Assembly (NCBI GenBank): GCA_035487295.1
Contig: DATHMH010000012.1
Location: 62,001-126,000 of the forward strand
Length of the DNA stretch: 64,000 bases
DNA from: QIAW01 sp035487295
Lineage (GTDB): Bacteria; Acidobacteriota; Terriglobia; Terriglobales; Acidobacteriaceae
Direction of reading: 5' to 3'
A program made the translations under genes and the position numbers. The notes below the pieces were generated by a model, which was given only the letters and a program-made list of their open reading frames with translations, ran no database searches and was not told where the DNA came from. This document shows positions 43,190 through 51,977 of the stretch, one piece after another. Numbering within the stretch: position 1 is the stretch's first letter; each line of letters begins with the position of its first letter.

Positions 43190-44485
43190 ATGATCGATCG
43201 CGAGCAATACACACCGGGTCCCGCCCGCGGGGCGCACATACAAAAAGACCGGGGAGAAAACGGTGAAGAGAAGTGGACGCTCATTCTCGTGCGTGAGCTG
43301 CGCCACTCGCCCGAAAAAGTCTGGCAGGCGCTCACCGACCCAGAGCATCTGCGTGAGTGGGCGCCCTTTGATGCCAATGGCAGCCTGGGTACGGTTGGAA
43401 CCACGGTGAAGCTCACCACGGTGCGAGCACCCAAGCCGCAGGTTTCCGAGGCAACAGTGAAGCGGGCGGACGCTCCCAAGGTGCTTGAGTACAACTGGGG
43501 TGACAAGGATATCCGCTGGGAGCTCGAAGCCCTGGATGGTAATGGCGGCACGCGCCTGACCCTGTGGCATAACATCGATCGCGGCTTCATCTCCATGGGT
43601 GCTGCCGGCTGGCACATTTGTTTCGAGGTCCTCGATCGCCTTCTCATTGGAACTCCCATCGGCCGCATCGTCGGCGCCGAGGCCATGAAGTTCGATTGGC
43701 CCCGGCTCAACTCCGAGTACGCCCAGCAGTTCGGTATTGAAACGCCCAGCTTGCGTCTTCGCAAACAGGCCCAGGAGTACGAAGAGGCCAGGCAAATCCA
43801 GCAGGCGCTCATGCCCAAGGAAATTCCACAGATCGCGGGCCTGGAAATTTCGGGAAGTTGGCTGCCGGCGCGCATCGTCGGAGGCGATTATTTTGATGTC
43901 TTCAAATTCAGCGCTACCCGGCTGGGACTCTGCATCGCCGACGTCTCCGGCAAGGGAATGCCGGCTGCTCTGCTGATGTCGAACCTGCAGGCCGTGGTTA
44001 AGGGGTTGGCGACCGAGAATACGTCACCCAAAGAGCTGCTGGAGAAGGTCAATCGCGTCATGGCGGGTAACACCACCGAGGGCAAGTTCATCACGCTCTT
44101 TTATGCCGTGCTGGATGTAGACCGCAAAACCCTGCAGTACACCAGCGCCGGGCACAACCCACCCGTTCTGACCCGGGAAGACGGCGCCCAGGAACGCCTG
44201 GAGTACGGCGGCCTGATCGTGGGTGCTTTCCCAGAGAGTGTTTACGAACAGGGCGAGATCGCACTGCGGCCCGGAGACCGCCTGGTGATGTTTACCGATG
44301 GCCTGAGCGAGGTGACGAACAAAAGCGGCGAGGAGTTTGGCGAAAAGCGCCTGGCCGAGCTCGCGCGCAACAACCGCCAGCTGTCGGCAGAGGCGCTTCA
44401 CCGTTGCTTGCTGGACCGCGTCACCGATTTCAGCGGCGGCGAGTTCGAGGACGATGCCACTATCCTGGTCGTTGCTGTTTCCTAG
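43190..44485 (+). CDS. SRPBCC (AHSA1-like) domain fused to SpoIIE/RsbU-type PP2C phosphatase
   Basis: Residues 25-185 form an AHSA1-type SRPBCC domain (LRHSPEKVWQALTDPEHLREWAP, WHICFEVLDRLLIG). A short helical linker of the RsbU kind (EEARQIQQALMPKEIP) leads to a complete PP2C-like domain: GGDYFDVF, IADVSGKGMPAALLMS, SAGHNPPVL, VMFTDGLSEVTN and FEDDATILVV supply the metal-binding aspartates. GAGGAGAAG precedes the ATG. It is the third gene of the operon with ArsR and VOC. Expected: Ser/Thr dephosphorylation, perhaps of an anti-sigma antagonist, gated by a ligand in the SRPBCC pocket. The fusion is unusual to my knowledge; SRPBCC partners in such operons are normally free-standing. Confidence 0.85.
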   Translation: MIDREQYTPGPARGAHIQKDRGENGEEKWTLILVRELRHSPEKVWQALTDPEHLREWAPFDANGSLGTVGTTVKLTTVRAPKPQVSEATVKRADAPKVLEYNWGDKDIRWELEALDGNGGTRLTLWHNIDRGFISMGAAGWHICFEVLDRLLIGTPIGRIVGAEAMKFDWPRLNSEYAQQFGIETPSLRLRKQAQEYEEARQIQQALMPKEIPQIAGLEISGSWLPARIVGGDYFDVFKFSATRLGLCIADVSGKGMPAALLMSNLQAVVKGLATENTSPKELLEKVNRVMAGNTTEGKFITLFYAVLDVDRKTLQYTSAGHNPPVLTREDGAQERLEYGGLIVGAFPESVYEQGEIALRPGDRLVMFTDGLSEVTNKSGEEFGEKRLAELARNNRQLSAEALHRCLLDRVTDFSGGEFEDDATILVVAVS

Positions 44486-44836
44486 AAGCTGTTTCATAGC
44501 GGGTTTTGTTGGCATCCGTTGGATAGTCGTTATTTCTAAGAACTGTCATCCTGAGCGAGGGCAAATGCCCGAGTCGAAGGACCCCGAGAATGCTTCAGTC
44601 GCCCAGGTCATATCAAGGCATTTTCTGAAGGACTCTTGCCTGGAGCTGCGACGGTTTGGAGGATGTCAACAGAGCCAGATGACTTCTAGATAAACGACAA
44701 ACCGCGCATCGTCGGCCCAGCGTCACACCCGTGGTATCGAGGCCGATTTTGGCGCACATGGACTGAAATCTGTTGACACAATTTCAAAGCCAGGCCCGAG
44801 TAAATGACGCGCCGATAAATGGAGGACAAATTCATC
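44486..44836 (+). other. Intergenic region with a dispersed repeat fragment
   Basis: At 44544-44596 the sequence TCATCCTGAGCGAGG...GAGTCGAAGGACCCC matches a dispersed repeat type I recall from many soil-bacterial genomes. The hairpin GGGCAAATGCCC lies inside it. The remaining bases hold no clear gene; a GGAGG site at 44821 belongs to the next gene. Confidence 0.4.
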
Positions 44837-45073
44837 ATGAAAGATGCCACGCAGCGTACGATTTTTCGCTGGATTCACATCATCCTTAGCATTCCGATCG
44901 TCGGTTATATTTATAGTCCGTTTGAAAAACTTCCGGGCTATGCCCCCGCAACCCGGTTTGTCTTCCTTCCTGTAATGGTCCTTACGGGATTGTGGATGTG
45001 GAAAGGCCATCTGCTTCGACGGCTTTTTTCGAAAAGATCGGCGAGCGGCACAGGCTCGTACTCAAACCTGTGA
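44837..45073 (+). CDS. Small membrane protein, 78 aa
   Basis: GGAGG lies 11 nt before ATG 44837. The sequence has two transmembrane helices (IFRWIHIILSIPIVGYIYS and FVFLPVMVLTGLWMWKG) separated by a short FEKLPGYAPATR loop, and a basic C-terminus. I recall similar short unannotated inner-membrane proteins in soil bacteria, with no assigned role. It precedes another membrane-protein gene by about 110 nt on the same strand. Confidence 0.65.
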   Translation: MKDATQRTIFRWIHIILSIPIVGYIYSPFEKLPGYAPATRFVFLPVMVLTGLWMWKGHLLRRLFSKRSASGTGSYSNL

Positions 45074-45180
45074 TCTCGATCGGCGGGTAGGACGATACAA
45101 TCTTCAGAGACCAAGTTCTTCGACTGGGTATGCGATCAAAACGCGATCGGGCCGGAGGCCGAGATTCCTCGGGGGGTGGG

Positions 45181-45828
45181 ATGATAAAGAAACAATTGGT
45201 CTTCGCACTTCTCCTGCTATTGCTCATTCCCGTGGTTTCGATGCTGGGGGGAATGCTGTTTAACCTGATTGATCCTGAAATCGCGGCAGGTCATCCCAAT
45301 TATGCGCGGAACTACCATCTGCTAAGTGTTTTGAGGATCGTGGTTTGGTTGGCATCTGGAGCGGTTGCTGCGGTCGTGTGGCTGCTTGCGTGCTTTCTGG
45401 TAATCCGCTCCAAGCAGAGATCTCCTCTGTGGCTGCTTCTCGCTGCCTTTGGGCCCTTTGGCTTCGCCGTCCTGGCAATGCTGAACGACCGGGCGCCCGC
45501 AGAGACGGACCGGTATGCCCGGTTTGTGCGCAACCTGAACAAGTTTGCGTTTGCCGGCTACGAACTATGCAGCTTCGTGATCCTATGGCTGCTCGCCTAT
45601 GAAGCCATGGTTCTCATGCGCAACCTGATCATCGTGGGTCAATCGGTCACAACTGGAATGTCGACCGCCCAGATCATCCAAATTCAGAATGCTTCGGGTG
45701 GAATGTGGGCGTTTGGCGAAGCGATCGAAGTAATATACATAGTGATTCTTCTCTACCTGCTTCGGCCCATAGTGTTCAACCTGCTGGGTCGTCTGGCGGC
45801 GAGTATGGCAGCGCCCACGGGGTCCTGA
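45181..45828 (+). CDS. Integral membrane protein of unknown function, 215 aa
   Basis: A GGGGGGTGGG site directly before ATG 45181 favours it over ATG 45130. About five transmembrane helices are visible (FALLLLLLIPVVSMLGGMLF, VWLASGAVAAVVWLLACFLVI, WLLLAAFGPFGFAVLAML, LCSFVILWLLAYEAMVLM, VIYIVILLYLLRPIVFNLL). The protein lacks motifs of known transporters. It lies 70 nt upstream of the msrA gene on the same strand, which may mean cotranscription. Function cannot be assigned. Confidence 0.65.
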   Translation: MIKKQLVFALLLLLLIPVVSMLGGMLFNLIDPEIAAGHPNYARNYHLLSVLRIVVWLASGAVAAVVWLLACFLVIRSKQRSPLWLLLAAFGPFGFAVLAMLNDRAPAETDRYARFVRNLNKFAFAGYELCSFVILWLLAYEAMVLMRNLIIVGQSVTTGMSTAQIIQIQNASGGMWAFGEAIEVIYIVILLYLLRPIVFNLLGRLAASMAAPTGS

Positions 45829-45897
45829 GTCTCGACGCCCGCACGATATTCTGCACGACTATGAGCCAACTCACAGCCAATGGGAAGTCATACAATT

Positions 45898-46590
45898 ATG
45901 ATTATGTCTATGTTCGCTCATTTCTTCCGTCTCATCCTGTTTCTCTCTGTCATTGCAGTTATAGTTTCCTGTACAGCAGCAACCCATCCGCCGATTCCTG
46001 CTGCAAAAATGGATGTTCCATTAGCCAGCCATGCTGGAAACGAGAAGGCTGTATTTGCCGGCGGCTGTTTTTGGGGAACGCAAACAGTTTTTGAAAGAGT
46101 GAAAGGCGTGACCGAGACCACGGTGGGTTACTCGGGCGGCTCAGCCACCACGGCGACGTACGATCAGGTTACAACTGAGACCACCGGGCACGCGGAATCG
46201 GTTGAGGTGGTTTATGATCCGTCGAAGATCACATACGGCCAGTTGCTGAGAATCTTCTTTTCCGTTGCGCACGACCCCACGCAACTCAACCGGCAAGGGC
46301 CGGACGTTGGCACTTCTTATCGTTCTGCGATCTTTTACGTGAATGAAGAACAGAAGAAGATAGCTTCTGCTTATATCGAGCAGTTGAACCAGGCCAGGAT
46401 CTTTCCGAAACCCATTGTGACTGAGGTGACGCCGCTCAAAGGCTTCTATCGCGCCGAAGATTATCACCAGGACTATGCGCTCAAGCATCCAGAAGATCCC
46501 TACATCCAGGTGTGTGACCGCCCAAAGATCAAAGCCTTGCAGCAGCAATTCCCTGAGTATTTTGTCGATTACAAGGGGAAGAGTCGATGA
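45898..46590 (+). CDS. msrA: Peptide methionine sulfoxide reductase A, lipoprotein form
   Basis: The catalytic motif GGCFWGTQTVFE and downstream VGYSGG, YDQVTTETTGHAESVEVVYDP-type, AEDYHQDY and SYRSAIFY segments define MsrA. It reduces methionine-S-sulfoxide in proteins or as free amino acid. The N-terminus has a hydrophobic stretch ending in a lipobox (IVSC), so it is exported and lipid-anchored and would protect envelope proteins. Starts at 45880, 45898 and 45904 are all possible; 45898 gives a normal signal length. Recycling cysteines near the C-terminus are limited to one (YIQVCDRPK). No MsrB is nearby. Confidence 0.9.
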   Translation: MIMSMFAHFFRLILFLSVIAVIVSCTAATHPPIPAAKMDVPLASHAGNEKAVFAGGCFWGTQTVFERVKGVTETTVGYSGGSATTATYDQVTTETTGHAESVEVVYDPSKITYGQLLRIFFSVAHDPTQLNRQGPDVGTSYRSAIFYVNEEQKKIASAYIEQLNQARIFPKPIVTEVTPLKGFYRAEDYHQDYALKHPEDPYIQVCDRPKIKALQQQFPEYFVDYKGKSR

Positions 46591-46631
46591 AATAGCGCCG
46601 CTTGGTGCCGCTCAGCCCGTTGGAAGGCCTC

Positions 46632-46656
46632 AACTTGCGGAGATAGCAGGTTACGT
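46632..46656 (+). repeat. Short degenerate intergenic repeat (second copy at 48488-48512)
   Basis: CTTGCGGAGATAGCAGGTT at 46635-46653 and CTTGCGGAGGTGGCAGGTT at 48491-48509 differ at two positions, with similar flanks. Both sit at starts or ends of unrelated genes, so this may be a degenerate member of a dispersed repeat. Positions are approximate to a few bases. Confidence 0.35.
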
Positions 46657-46804
46657 CGAGATCATGAGTTAACAGCAAAAATTGCCGCAATACCTCCGCA
46701 AAAGCCTTCATCGCTACTGCTCAGCATCACAGACGCGGTGACCCAACCCCGTCCGGCTTCCCGCGTAGTAGAATTCTGAGGCTCTGTACGAAATCAGCAA
46801 ACCC

Positions 46805-47734
46805 ATGCCCCCGGCCATTCTCGCCGCGTTCTTCGCAACCTCTGGCACCGCGGTCGCAATGTGCTCCGCCGGCATCGCGGTTTTGTTGATCGGATCATGG
46901 GCCGCGAAAAACGATTTTGCCCAGGCCCGCGGCCTCGACAAGATCGTGGCTTTGAGCAATCTGTGTTTCGCCGTCCCGCTGGCGGTCTTCGGCACACTCC
47001 ATCTCTTCGGCCCGGAATTCGTCAAGGACCTGGTGCCGAAGTACATGCCAGGGCGTATGTTCTGGGTATATTTCGTCGGCGGCGCGCTGATCGCCGCGTC
47101 CTTGAGCATCGCCGCCAAAATCGGGGTACGCTGGTCCGGCCTGCTGGTCGGAATCATGATGTTCATGTTTGTCGCCATGCTCTATCTTCCCAGTGGGCTG
47201 AGGCACCTCGACGCCAGAATTACCTGGACCATCGTCTTCCGCGAATCGTCATTCGGCGGCGCCGGCTGGATTTTTGCGGCCATCGCCCCCCACCGCCCCA
47301 ACGCCGGATGGCGCGGGCCAGTCCGGACCACGCTGATCACGGTGGGCCGCATCGTGATCGCGCTCGCCGCAATATTCTTCGGCATTCAGCACTTTCTGCA
47401 TCCGCTGGGACTTCCCGGAGTCCCGCTGCAAAAAGAGATGCCGGCGTGGATTCCCGGGCGCGTGCTCATTGACTATGTGACCGGCGCAGCCCTTCTCCTT
47501 ACCGGGGGAAGCATTCTGCTGAACAGGAAAACGCGAACCGTGGCAGCCTGTGTCGGCGGTTGGATTTTGCTGACGGTCCTGGTCATCTATGGCCCGGTGA
47601 TGATCGGGGCGCTATCCCAACCGGATATTGGAGTGAAGGTGGAAGGGATCAACTACTTTGCCGACACGCTGCTCTTTGCCGGAGTCATCCTGTCGGTGGC
47701 GAGCGCGACGCCACGATCCGATGTGGTCGGGTAA
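46805..47734 (+). CDS. Membrane protein with internal duplication, DoxX-like
   Basis: The 309 residues contain about eight hydrophobic helices. The two halves are related: FGTLHLFGPEFVKDLVPKYMPGRMFW at about 60-90 and FGIQHFLHPLG...LQKEMPAWIPGRVLI at about 195-225 share the F-G-x-x-H-x-x-x-P...K-x-P-x-x-x-P-G-R pattern, which points to an internal duplication of a four-helix DoxX-like unit. Such proteins sit in the inner membrane; function is not established. It is followed 41 nt later by another membrane protein gene, probably cotranscribed. No strong ribosome site is seen. Confidence 0.7.
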   Translation: MPPAILAAFFATSGTAVAMCSAGIAVLLIGSWAAKNDFAQARGLDKIVALSNLCFAVPLAVFGTLHLFGPEFVKDLVPKYMPGRMFWVYFVGGALIAASLSIAAKIGVRWSGLLVGIMMFMFVAMLYLPSGLRHLDARITWTIVFRESSFGGAGWIFAAIAPHRPNAGWRGPVRTTLITVGRIVIALAAIFFGIQHFLHPLGLPGVPLQKEMPAWIPGRVLIDYVTGAALLLTGGSILLNRKTRTVAACVGGWILLTVLVIYGPVMIGALSQPDIGVKVEGINYFADTLLFAGVILSVASATPRSDVVG

Positions 47735-47775
47735 GCGAGTGTTTCAACGCGAGGGTTTCGAGGGGGAGAAACATA

Positions 47776-48339
47776 ATGTTCGCCCGATTAATCGCCAACT
47801 GGGTCTACGGTGGGTTCCTGGCCGGTTTATTGTTGCTTTTACTGACTCCTGTCCTCGTGCACTCTCGGCCTGTTTCGCTCGTGGCTACGTTTCTCTGCCT
47901 GCCGGTTTACATGGTCCACCAATACGAGGAGCACGACAACGATCGGTTCAGACTGTTCGTCAATCAGAAGATTGGGAACCGAAGAGTAGGACTCTCACCG
48001 TTGGCTGTCTTCGTCATTAACGTGCCCGGAGTGTGGGGCGTCATCGGGATCTCTCTGGCACTGGCAGCGACGGTGAGCGCTGGGTTCGGACTTGTCGCAG
48101 TCTATCTGGTTCTCCTGAATGGCGCCATTCACGTCGTCCAGGCGGTCATTTCCCGAGGCTACAACCCAGGACTGGGAACCGCGATCGTCTTGTTTCTTCC
48201 ACTAGGCGGATACGGTATCGCCGCCATTCAGCAGGCTGGCGGCGGGACTTTCCTGATGCACATGACCGGCGCGGGAGCAGCTATTGCCATTCACGTCGCA
48301 ATTATCGTCTACACAATGCGCCAACGACCCGGGCTCTGA
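47776..48339 (+). CDS. HXXEE-domain membrane protein, 187 aa
   Basis: GGGGGAG 8 nt before ATG 47776 fixes the start. The HQYEEH motif near residue 45 is the hallmark of the HXXEE family, short inner-membrane proteins of four to five helices. Further helices: FLAGLLLLLLTPVLVH, VFVINVPGVWGVIGISLAL, GFGLVAVYLVLLNGAIHVVQAV, GLGTAIVLFLPLGGYGIAAI. The His/Glu residues suggest metal binding or catalysis inside the membrane, but no activity is known. The gene follows the DoxX-like gene closely. Confidence 0.75.
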   Translation: MFARLIANWVYGGFLAGLLLLLLTPVLVHSRPVSLVATFLCLPVYMVHQYEEHDNDRFRLFVNQKIGNRRVGLSPLAVFVINVPGVWGVIGISLALAATVSAGFGLVAVYLVLLNGAIHVVQAVISRGYNPGLGTAIVLFLPLGGYGIAAIQQAGGGTFLMHMTGAGAAIAIHVAIIVYTMRQRPGL

Positions 48340-48553
48340 CATACCCACAACTCCCTTCTCGGCCCCTGGCAGGCCTGCTGAAAACCACTCCCCATTTAAA
48401 GTGCTGATCAAGAATTTTTACGAGATGGTCTCACCTCCTGACTTCGTCGGATCAATTCGACTTTCGCCGTCGAACCAGAAGCGGCTTCCACTTGCGGAGG
48501 TGGCAGGTTGCGCTGAGCGCAGCTAAAATAGGTGCGAGAGTTGGAGCTTGTAT

Positions 48554-49030
48554 ATGAAAGAGTCTATTCCGGTGGAATCTGCCTCTGCAGTCATCGACGC
48601 CAGGATCAGGGAACTTGGGGACTGGCGCGGGAAGGCGCTGGCGAAAGTGCGCGAAATCATACACCAGGCAGACCCTGAGATTGTCGAAGAGTGGAAGTGG
48701 GTCAAGGCGACATCGCCGGGGACCCCCGTCTTTTCCCGCGGCGGCATCGTCTGCACGGCGGAGACTTACAAGAACGCCGTCAAGATGACATTTGCCAAAG
48801 GGGCGGCGTTGAAAGACCCATCAGGCGTATTCAACTCCTCGCTCGACGGGAATGTCAGGCGCGCCATCGACATCCACGAAGGCGAGAAGATCAATGAGGC
48901 GGCCTTGAAAGATCTTATCCGCGCTGCAGTGGCGCTTAATCTTAAGGGCAAAAGTAAGCCCAAGCCCCAGCGGAAGCCCAAGCCAAAGCCCAAGTCGAGG
49001 CCCCGGCGAGCGAGCAGCAAGCGGCGATGA
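48554..49030 (+). CDS. DUF1801 (YdhG-like) protein with basic tail
   Basis: GGAG 8 nt before ATG 48554 sets the start. Residues 1-125 follow the DUF1801 pattern: VIDARIRELGDWRGKALAKVREII, EEWKWVKATSPGTPVFSRGGIVC, YKNAVKMTFAKGAALKDP and GNVRRAIDIHEGEKI. The C-terminal 25 residues are low-complexity Lys/Pro/Arg (KPKPQRKPKPKPKSRPRR), likely a nucleic-acid-binding or surface-charge tail added to the domain. DUF1801 proteins are small cytosolic proteins with an uncertain role. The preceding spacer contains a short repeat shared with 46632-46656. Confidence 0.8.
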   Translation: MKESIPVESASAVIDARIRELGDWRGKALAKVREIIHQADPEIVEEWKWVKATSPGTPVFSRGGIVCTAETYKNAVKMTFAKGAALKDPSGVFNSSLDGNVRRAIDIHEGEKINEAALKDLIRAAVALNLKGKSKPKPQRKPKPKPKSRPRRASSKRR

Positions 49031-49079
49031 ACGTCTGCCTGAAGGCCCGCGCTTCGCAAGCGAATCGCTAGAGCCCAGA

Positions 49080-49258
49080 TTTCTCACCACGGAGACATGG
49101 AGAGTGGAGGAATTCTGAGCAGCCACGGTCGTTTCATTCCTGACGTATTGGACCTGTGCGGCGCCTGCACAGTTATCACGCAGGCGCTAGTCAACAGACC
49201 AAACGAAATCATTCGTGCTCAATCCCTCTCTGTGTCTCCGTGCCTCCGTGGTGAGAAA
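49080..49258. repeat. Inverted repeat pair in an otherwise empty spacer
   Basis: TTTCTCACCACGGAG at 49080-49094 is repeated as its exact reverse complement at 49244-49258. The right arm carries extra GGAGACAC units. The arms belong to a 'CACCACGGAG' repeat class common in soil bacterial genomes. The 49031-49436 spacer holds no gene I can support. Confidence 0.5.
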
Positions 49259-49436
49259 ATTGCGACCAGATGTATGGAGGCGCTGACACCAGTAATCAGA
49301 TATGAGGCAAGTGACTCTGGACACAAACCACATGCGCTGGTCTAGAATGGCGCGGCTGAATACGGAGACTTGAAACACTATCTCCTGAAAAATCTATAGC
49401 CATTCCAGACGCAGCGCAGCAGCCATCATTGTCGTT

Positions 49437-51110
49437 TTAGTGGTCGCGGTCCTCATTTTGATCCTGCTCCTGAGGCGCGAAAGCTACCCCGCGAAGCACT
49501 TCTCCGGCACTCGCCGAGCGAAGGGTGACGAACTGGTCAAATCCATCGTTCCGATCGTGGTCGCCATTCCCTTGCGGCAGAGTGGTTGCCCTGAGAAGGT
49601 CGGTAACTTTCACCAGTTTATTCGGGTCGGCGCCCTGGTCTCCACTGGCGCTGACTGTTGAGGTTACGGCATAGATGTCTACAATACCGTTCCCGTGAAC
49701 TTTGCCGGTGAGGTTGCGGCAGCCATCGGTTGCCGGGCTCAGCGATGTTGGATAATTTGGGACGGTGTACGGAACACCGATATTCAGACCGTTCTGGAGA
49801 ATGTAAGCCAGGCGCCAGGCGCCGTTCACCAGACTCCACTTCTGCACGCCGGCCGTGGCCTGGCTGGCAGCATCGGCAACATTCCCATTGACCGCAGGGG
49901 TCACCAGTGTCCCATCGCCTTCGTCGCAGACATACAACGTGTTTGCATCCGCAAACCAAATCCCAAAAGGGAAAGATATCGGCGCTGGGTTGCCATTTTG
50001 ATCGACTCCGCTCGCCAGCGACGTCGGGAACCCCGGCAGGATCGTGATCGGCTCATTCACAAGTTGCGCCGTGTTCCCCATTGGCAAGACGCCTGAATGT
50101 CCAACCTGGTACACAGTGTTGATGCCATTTCCGCCACTGCCCTTGGTGACATATAAGGTGTTGTCAAAGATCGTCAGACCGCGGAAGTTGTTGTCCTTCC
50201 CCGCCTTGTCGGCCTTAGCGTAGCCAACCTGTGTAATTTCGAAGTCCCCAATTTTGTCGATGTCCGGCGGAACGGGAGGCGCCTGGCCTGGGACCAGAGA
50301 CTCGGCCCCGGTCGAGGTGATCAGGTTGACGCCAACCTGAGTCCCGACAAGCTGGCTCGACGACAGGCCTCCGTTGTTGTCGTTTCCAGTCAGGTAATAC
50401 AACCCATTTGCCTTGATCGCCGCGCGGCCGTTGTTGCCGCTGTAGGCATTTCCATCCGTGATTTGAATTTGGCCGCCCGCATCCACTTCGGCGACCGCCC
50501 GATAGTACTGCGAGACGACCGGATTGGTCGGGTCAACAACACCCGGCGTGTTGGAATTCGACACGTCGAGCTGGTTCGGCGCGGTGACAAATCCAGGACC
50601 TCCGTGGTAGCCAACAAACGTAATCGACTTCCCGTCCAGCGACCGGTTCAAGGCCAACTCTGATTTCGAACTGAAGCTGGTCACAATAAGGTCGCTGGGA
50701 ACCGCGAACGTTCCAATTTGCTCGCCGTCCGTCGTAAGGTTATCCAGGAAGATGGGCGACGTAACGCCAAAGCTGCCGTCGGCTTGGTTATTGTTGAACA
50801 CCGTCGGAAACGTCCCATCTGCTGTTGCCGTGGCGCATTTGACCTTCACAGTCGTCGTGCCTCCAGCAAGCAAGGGAAGCGTGACCGTTGCCGCCACACA
50901 GCCCGGGGGCAAGGTCTCTCCTACTGAAACCGTTGCCGCGTTTCCGGCATAGACACTGCGGCTGAGCACCAGGGTATTGGCTTTGAATTTAAAACGATCC
51001 GAATGATCGTGATCGTCTCTATCGGCAGCCACTTTGTTTTCGAATGTTTGTGCTGTCAACATTGACGCCGCGGCAATGATCAGCGCGGCTGGAATGAGGG
51101 TTCTCTTCAC
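49437..51110 (-). CDS. Secreted TIGR03118-like beta-propeller protein
   Basis: A signal peptide (LIPAALIIAAASMLTAQ) is followed by a beta-rich protein of about 535 residues with propeller-like strands: FRGLTIFDNTLYVTKGSGGNGINTVYQV-type, FPFGIWFADANTLYVCDEGDG, and AGVQKWSLVNGAWRLAYIL. This resembles the TIGR03118/'PEP-CTERM-linked' family of secreted lactonase-like propellers. His/Asp-rich ends (RDDHDHSDR, DQNEDRDH) flank the domain and could bind metal. No PEP-CTERM anchor is present. No catalytic residues can be named. It stands alone; the ATG at 51110 has no strong ribosome site. Confidence 0.7.
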   Translation of the reverse strand: MKRTLIPAALIIAAASMLTAQTFENKVAADRDDHDHSDRFKFKANTLVLSRSVYAGNAATVSVGETLPPGCVAATVTLPLLAGGTTTVKVKCATATADGTFPTVFNNNQADGSFGVTSPIFLDNLTTDGEQIGTFAVPSDLIVTSFSSKSELALNRSLDGKSITFVGYHGGPGFVTAPNQLDVSNSNTPGVVDPTNPVVSQYYRAVAEVDAGGQIQITDGNAYSGNNGRAAIKANGLYYLTGNDNNGGLSSSQLVGTQVGVNLITSTGAESLVPGQAPPVPPDIDKIGDFEITQVGYAKADKAGKDNNFRGLTIFDNTLYVTKGSGGNGINTVYQVGHSGVLPMGNTAQLVNEPITILPGFPTSLASGVDQNGNPAPISFPFGIWFADANTLYVCDEGDGTLVTPAVNGNVADAASQATAGVQKWSLVNGAWRLAYILQNGLNIGVPYTVPNYPTSLSPATDGCRNLTGKVHGNGIVDIYAVTSTVSASGDQGADPNKLVKVTDLLRATTLPQGNGDHDRNDGFDQFVTLRSASAGEVLRGVAFAPQEQDQNEDRDH

Positions 51111-51599
51111 GGACTTTGGCCCTCCTAGGCCGGCAGAACCTTACCATGCTCGGAGGGAGCCGTTGGTTAAGCGTCCGTTAAAATTTCAATAAAGCGTGGG
51201 CAGATGGCATGGACCGGAACTGTGATGGATGATCGAGGTCATGGGGAGGCCCGTTCCGCTCTGGCCTGAAAATCGAGCGCGCCTCGGTTACCCTGGACTG
51301 GGGCAGTTACTCTGATTTCAAAGCTGTGTGCGCGAGCGCGACGAATTATCCTGCGCACCGATGAGAGATCGCGCCTGGCCAAATTTAGCATCGATATGCT
51401 GATCCACAGTCAAGACTGCCACGCCCGAGTGAATTCCTTGATTTGATCTTCCAACTATGCGCTTTGCGCGGCCAAGAGTTCCGATTCTCTCTTGTCACTC
51501 ACAGCCATGTTCCTAACAGCGTTTAAGATTAGTTGAGCGAATTAACAGAAGAGTCTCCCGCTGTGAATCTTTATCTTTACAAACGTCTAAACTTTCACA
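51111..51599. other. Intergenic region, 489 bp
   Basis: Upstream of the secreted propeller gene on one side and downstream of a small minus-strand gene on the other. Only short frames occur and none resembles a known family. No clear promoter, terminator or repeat was found. Confidence 0.3.
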
Positions 51600-51869
51600 T
51601 TAATCCATCACGTAAAAAGAAAATCCGGTTCCCATCTTTTTGGGAGCATTGCTACTCTCTACTATTTCGATTGATTCTACCTGCAAGGTAGAATCTTCTG
51701 AACTGCTATTACTTGGAAGTTCGGTCTTTACGAACTTTAGAACAGTCTGTTCAGCATCATGCTCATCTTGAGCATCAACAAATCGGGTAGTGTAGAAGCC
51801 AACTTTGCGCAGTTTTCCCTCCACAGGTAATGTGAAACCTCTCCCATTTATGAATACCTTATACATCAT
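51600..51869 (-). CDS. Conserved hypothetical protein, 89 aa
   Basis: This is a small cytosolic protein: YKVFINGRGFTLPVEGKLRKVGFYTTRFVDAQDEHDAEQTVL and a Ser-rich middle before VESIEIVES (shown here as the order of segments). The N-terminal beta hairpin plus helix suggests a small alpha/beta domain. I recall similar short proteins with FYTTRFVEAxDxxxAE in several proteobacteria and Acidobacteria, without a known role. GGAACTTC lies upstream of the ATG; ribosome-site support is weak. Base composition is AT-richer than the neighbours, which may hint at recent arrival. Confidence 0.6.
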   Translation of the reverse strand: MMYKVFINGRGFTLPVEGKLRKVGFYTTRFVDAQDEHDAEQTVLKFVKTELPSNSSSEDSTLQVESIEIVESSNAPKKMGTGFSFYVMD

Positions 51870-51977
51870 TTGATTTGGAACTTCTGGCAGAAAAAGGGGC
51901 CCAATTGCTCTTCATGTATTAATACCATCGTCTAAATCCAAATTGCGAACAGAATACCCGAAAACACGCTGGAACAG

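Noticed and set aside
47560..47775. Upstream extension of the HXXEE gene
   Set aside because: It overlaps the DoxX-like gene in another frame; the ATG at 47776 has a strong ribosome site.
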